NCBI RefSeq assembly: GCF_900156695.1 | Contig: NZ_FTOM01000013.1 | Coordinates: forward strand, 1-36,571 | DNA: 36,571 bases | Reading direction: 5' to 3' | DNA from: Phaeovulum vinaykumarii | GTDB lineage: Bacteria > Pseudomonadota > Alphaproteobacteria > Rhodobacterales > Rhodobacteraceae | Shown: positions 33,667-36,571 of the stretch, in pieces | Layout: every line of letters begins with the position of its first letter | Position numbering within the stretch: position 1 is the stretch's first letter | Translations under genes and position numbers: made by a program | Notes under the pieces: model-generated | Database searches by the model: none | The model's input: only the letters and a program-made list of their open reading frames with translations | Told to the model about the DNA's origin: nothing

Positions 33667-35592
33667 ATGTCCGACGCCACGACCCATCTGGGCCTGCCGT
33701 ATCTTCTGGCGGCGCAGGCACAGAAACATGTCACTCACAACGAGGCGCTACGCCTGCTCGATGCGATAGTGCAGCTCTCGGTCCTCGACCGCACGCGCAC
33801 TGCGCCCCCGGCCAGCCCGGCCGACGGCAACCGCCATCTGGTGGCCTCGGGCGCAACAGGCCTCTGGGCCGGGTGGGATCTGAACATCGCCTTCTGGGTC
33901 GACGGCGCGTGGATCCGGCTGGTGCCGCGCACTGGCTGGCTCGTCTGGGTGGCGGCCGAGGGGGTGTTCCTCGTATGGACCGGCAGCGCCTGGGAGATCG
34001 TGGGCGAGCCGCGCGACGTGTCGGACGCGGTGTTCAGCCTCGTGAACGATGCCGATCCCACGAAGAAGGCCACCTTCTCGCTGGCGGGGATCACGACTGG
34101 CACCACGCGCAGCTTCACCCTGCCGAACACCTCCTCGGAACTCGCGATCCTGGCGGGTACCCAGACCTTCACCGGCAACAAGACGTTTTCGGGCACGCTG
34201 ACTGCCTCGGGCACGGTCACTGTCTTAGCAGCTTCCGCCAGCATCGGCACGGCGACCACGACCGCCACCTATGGGATGGGCACCGGGGCGACGACCACGG
34301 GCGTCACCAAGACCGTGAACCTCGGGACCGGAGGTGCATCTGGATCGACCACGGTCGTCAACATCGGCTCGGCCACGGCAGGTGCTGGCGGCACGACCGT
34401 CGTCAACACGCCGACGGTCACTTTCGCCAATGCCGTCACGCAAGTCGGCATGCCGCAAGCAAACCTCACCGCGCAGCTTATGGGCCTCGGCGGTGCGACG
34501 GCGGACAGCTACAACCGGCTCTCGGTCAACACCCCGGCCGTGCTGCTGAACGATGCAGGCGCAGGGATCGAGGCGACCGTCAACAAGGCCGCACCCGCCA
34601 ATGACGCCTCCTTCGCCTTCAAGACCGGCTTCTCCGCCCGCGCGCTGATCGGCCTTCTCGGCAGTGACGATTTCAGCATCAAGGTCAGCCCGGACGGCTC
34701 CGCCTTTCATGATGCGATCAAGATCGACCACGCGAGCGGCCGAGTCGAGATGCAAGAGCCCGTCGTGCTCCCCGCGCTCGATACCGTGCCCACGCCGCCA
34801 CCTTCCGGCAAGCTTGCGCTTTATGCCCGCAACCGCGCCGGGGCCGGATGGCTCGATGTCCAGCGCCCCTCGGGGCGGTTCTTCCCGCTGCAACCGCATT
34901 TTGGGGTGAACCGCATCGCGACATGGGCCCCTTCCAGCGGCACGACGATCAACACCAACGGCATGCCCCGCACCGCCGTTGGCACCGCCGCCACGCCGAC
35001 GCTCGCCACCACCAACCTCTCGACCTCGATGCGGCGCTGGCGCATGACGTCGGCCGCCACCGCCGGGGCTGCGGCCGAGGAACGCTCGGCAGGCTGGGTC
35101 TGCTGGCGCGGCAATGCGGATGGGCTCGGCGGCTTCACCTATGTGAACCGGCTTTCGCTCGTCACCCTGCAACCCACCGGCACGGGGTTCTTCGGCCTGA
35201 TCGGGTCGGTCGCCGCGCTGTCCACGACCCTGACGCTTTCGGCCGTCGTCAACGCGCTGGGCATCGGCTTCGAGCGCGGCACCCATGCCAACTGGCAGAT
35301 CGTCCACAACGATGGCGCGGGCGCCCCGACCTTGATCGATCCCGGCGCGGGTTTTCCGGTGGCAAGCACGACGAACGTCCTGACCCTCACCATCGTGGCT
35401 GCGCCAAACGGGACCGAGGTCGGGATCCGGGTCGTGGAAGAGGTCTCCGGCACGGCGGCCGAGGCCACGATCACCACCGACATGCCCGCGTCGGCACAAC
35501 TTCTGAGCCCGCGCAACTACCTCAACAACGGCGCCACCGCCGCGGCCGTCGCCTACGACTGCTCGGGGGTTTATGTGGAAACGGACTATTGA
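33667..35592 (+). CDS. DUF2793 tail fibre/appendage protein
   Basis: A 641-residue protein. The N-terminal 110 residues are DUF2793: [38 protein letters not shown] and GTGWLVWV-like W-rich strands ([20 protein letters not shown]). The middle (about 175-260) is a low-complexity Thr/Gly/Ala repeat of the fibre-shaft type ([40 protein letters not shown]). The C-terminus is a beta-rich receptor-binding-like domain. It is the most distal tail gene and probably decides which host surface is bound. Intact. Confidence 0.85.
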   Translation: MSDATTHLGLPYLLAAQAQKHVTHNEALRLLDAIVQLSVLDRTRTAPPASPADGNRHLVASGATGLWAGWDLNIAFWVDGAWIRLVPRTGWLVWVAAEGVFLVWTGSAWEIVGEPRDVSDAVFSLVNDADPTKKATFSLAGITTGTTRSFTLPNTSSELAILAGTQTFTGNKTFSGTLTASGTVTVLAASASIGTATTTATYGMGTGATTTGVTKTVNLGTGGASGSTTVVNIGSATAGAGGTTVVNTPTVTFANAVTQVGMPQANLTAQLMGLGGATADSYNRLSVNTPAVLLNDAGAGIEATVNKAAPANDASFAFKTGFSARALIGLLGSDDFSIKVSPDGSAFHDAIKIDHASGRVEMQEPVVLPALDTVPTPPPSGKLALYARNRAGAGWLDVQRPSGRFFPLQPHFGVNRIATWAPSSGTTINTNGMPRTAVGTAATPTLATTNLSTSMRRWRMTSAATAGAAAEERSAGWVCWRGNADGLGGFTYVNRLSLVTLQPTGTGFFGLIGSVAALSTTLTLSAVVNALGIGFERGTHANWQIVHNDGAGAPTLIDPGAGFPVASTTNVLTLTIVAAPNGTEVGIRVVEEVSGTAAEATITTDMPASAQLLSPRNYLNNGATAAAVAYDCSGVYVETDY

Positions 35593-35915
35593 GGGCCGTC
35601 TTGCGAGACGGGCCGGACAGCGCCGATCAGGAAGCGCCAACGCCTCGACCGACCGGCCCCCGGCCCGCCTCGCTGGTTCACGGTTTCAAGGAGCCGCAGG
35701 GAATCGCTGCCCGAATACGTTGACACAGGACCACCGCCGCTGTCGCGCGCCGAAATGGGCACAAATGTGCACCCTCCTCTCCGGCGAAGGCAAGGTCACT
35801 GCACCAGAACCGGCCGCAACATCTGATCAGTGTCGAGTTTCAGCATACTGAGCGTTCCGGATTGTCAAAGGGTCATCTTAAAATGAGCTTCACATTACGC
35901 ATGTCTCTGATTTGA
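35593..35915. other. Gene-poor stretch after the tail module
   Basis: No convincing gene. A short plus-strand frame from TTG 35604 to 35723 (RDGPDSADQEAPTPRPTGPR then PASLVHGFKEPQGIAARIR) may be what is left of a small phage protein but has no recognisable family. Beyond it are a GCACA-AA-TGTGC dyad near 35758-35769 and increasingly A/T-rich sequence. Confidence 0.4.
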
Positions 35916-36230
35916 TTGATCGCCAAGCTCTCGCAGGACACGGCAATCCGCGACATCGCGGCGCTGTTGGACCTCGAGCTACTGCGCAAGGGCGAAGGTG
36001 GCTATCCCATTAATTGGCGGGTTCCTCAGATCACTCGACGCTGGGAAGATAGCGCTAAGCTTGTTTTTCTGGACTTTCATGAAGATCATCTTTGGTGTGT
36101 TCCCCCAATGACGAACGTGTGGCGCAAATATGCGACCAAGATTCCCAAGGATGAATTCGTCTCGGCTCTGACGGAGGGCTCGCTCCCCACGAGTATTTTT
36201 TGTTACGAGCACCCAGGCAGTGCTCCATAA
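35916..36230 (+). CDS. Hypothetical small protein
   Basis: A 104-residue frame from TTG 35916, without a good ribosome binding site. Sequence: LSQDTAIRDIAALLDLELLR, then WRVPQITRRWEDSAKLVFLD and DEFVSALTEGSLPTSIFCYE. No family recognised. A/T content is higher than in the tail genes, and the region lies between the prophage and a tRNA gene, so it may be a late-acquired or 5'-truncated cargo gene. The weak start supports truncation. Confidence 0.45.
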   Translation: MIAKLSQDTAIRDIAALLDLELLRKGEGGYPINWRVPQITRRWEDSAKLVFLDFHEDHLWCVPPMTNVWRKYATKIPKDEFVSALTEGSLPTSIFCYEHPGSAP

Positions 36231-36424
36231 TGTTGGCTCGCCGCATACACAGAGATCGCAAAACGATGTCCAAGCATTGACCAGAGTTTCTGGGCTTAGC
36301 GTCGAATTCTAGGCGCCTCGTTCAGCCAGATTCGCCTGCAATTACCCGTTCCTGCCCGCTTATGCATGCTGGTGCGGTTTTTCTGTTGCGGTGTTGATGT
36401 GGCGTTGATGTAGAGCACAACGCC

Positions 36425-36450
36425 AAAAACCCGACGGTTTACGTCGGGTT
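36425..36450 (-). terminator. Rho-independent terminator of the tRNA-fMet gene
   Basis: A 9-bp perfect stem AACCCGACG (36428-36436) and CGTCGGGTT (36442-36450) with a 5-base loop, followed on the minus strand by a T run (A residues at 36425-36429 on the plus strand). It lies 28 bp past the tRNA 3' end, so it ends transcription of the tRNA. Confidence 0.8.
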
Positions 36451-36477
36451 CTATCCATCTGATATCTTGTATTATAT

Positions 36478-36554
<77 letters not shown>

Positions 36555-36571
36555 CCGGTTGGTCTGGGATT

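Noticed and set aside
20182-35592. Headless prophage with tail module acting as a tailocin (phage-tail bacteriocin)
   Set aside because: The tail tube gene itself has lost its 5' two thirds, and the lysozyme and peptidase genes are broken, so a tail could not be built or released from this locus alone.
19249-35592. Genuine RcGTA-type gene transfer agent cluster
   Set aside because: Only g12 to g15 resemble GTA genes. The terminase is GpA-type, a frameshifted chaperone pair and methyltransferases are present, and the head genes are missing. Related siphophages share these tail genes.

Overview
The window is GC-rich, with the codon usage and gene families of an alphaproteobacterium, most likely a Rhodobacterales (Paracoccus/Rhodobacter-type) genome. 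This rests on the tail genes resembling gene transfer agent (GTA) genes g12 to g15, on DUF3489 and DUF6900 prophage proteins, and on ParB-methyltransferases beside a GpA terminase. No species call is possible from sequence alone.

Region 1 (1-6364). A minus-strand operon encodes a ribose-type ABC importer (ATPase, permease, periplasmic binding protein), a polysaccharide-deacetylase-family hydrolase and an L-2-hydroxyglutarate oxidase-like flavoprotein that runs off the left edge. A divergent AraC-family regulator faces it across a gap holding two near-identical half-sites exactly 21 bp apart. The ATPase gene is broken by two in-frame TGA codons and one missing A, so the importer is probably dead unless another ATPase substitutes.

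Region 2 (6368-13505). A LysR regulator diverges from a tight seven-gene plus-strand run: VOC protein, SDR, MFS exporter, old yellow enzyme, cupin, PEBP-like secreted protein and quinone/alcohol reductase. The set suggests export and reduction of an electrophile. A perfect 8-bp inverted repeat overlaps the LysR start codon. A second LysR gene follows and is cut off at its 3' end.

Region 3 (about 13490-14690). This is a scrap heap of gene pieces joined end to end: a DUF2274 (conjugation-linked) fragment, the tail of a large serine recombinase, a 3'-truncated DEDDh exonuclease, and a methyltransferase missing its 5' end. One 731-codon reading frame runs through several of them and is a false fusion.

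Region 4 (14688-35592). This is a decayed siphovirus-type prophage. It holds two ParB-type DNA methyltransferases, a RusA-like nuclease, small DUF genes, a terminase small subunit and the start of the terminase large subunit. The sequence then jumps directly into the 3' end of the tail tube gene, so the whole head module is deleted. The remaining tail module is a frameshifted tail chaperone pair (A AAA AAC slippery site), tape measure, DUF2460, holin-like proteins, lysozyme, DUF2163, NlpC/P60 peptidase, GTA TIM-barrel hub protein and DUF2793 fibre protein. Two minus-strand cargo units sit inside it: a HigBA-like toxin-antitoxin pair with a clear operator, and a three-gene A/T-richer cassette (HTH protein, DUF4258 protein, unknown 172-aa protein) placed exactly between the DUF2163 and peptidase genes. 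That cassette is the best candidate for something undescribed.

Region 5 (35593-36571). Sparse sequence with one small unrecognised ORF, then an initiator tRNA-fMet gene on the minus strand with its own terminator.

The window is unusually rich in lesions: at least three one-base losses at short homopolymers, four in-frame nonsense codons, a 20-bp tandem duplication and several truncating junctions. Some of the one-base losses could be sequencing errors; the nonsense codons, duplication and junctions look like genuine decay.
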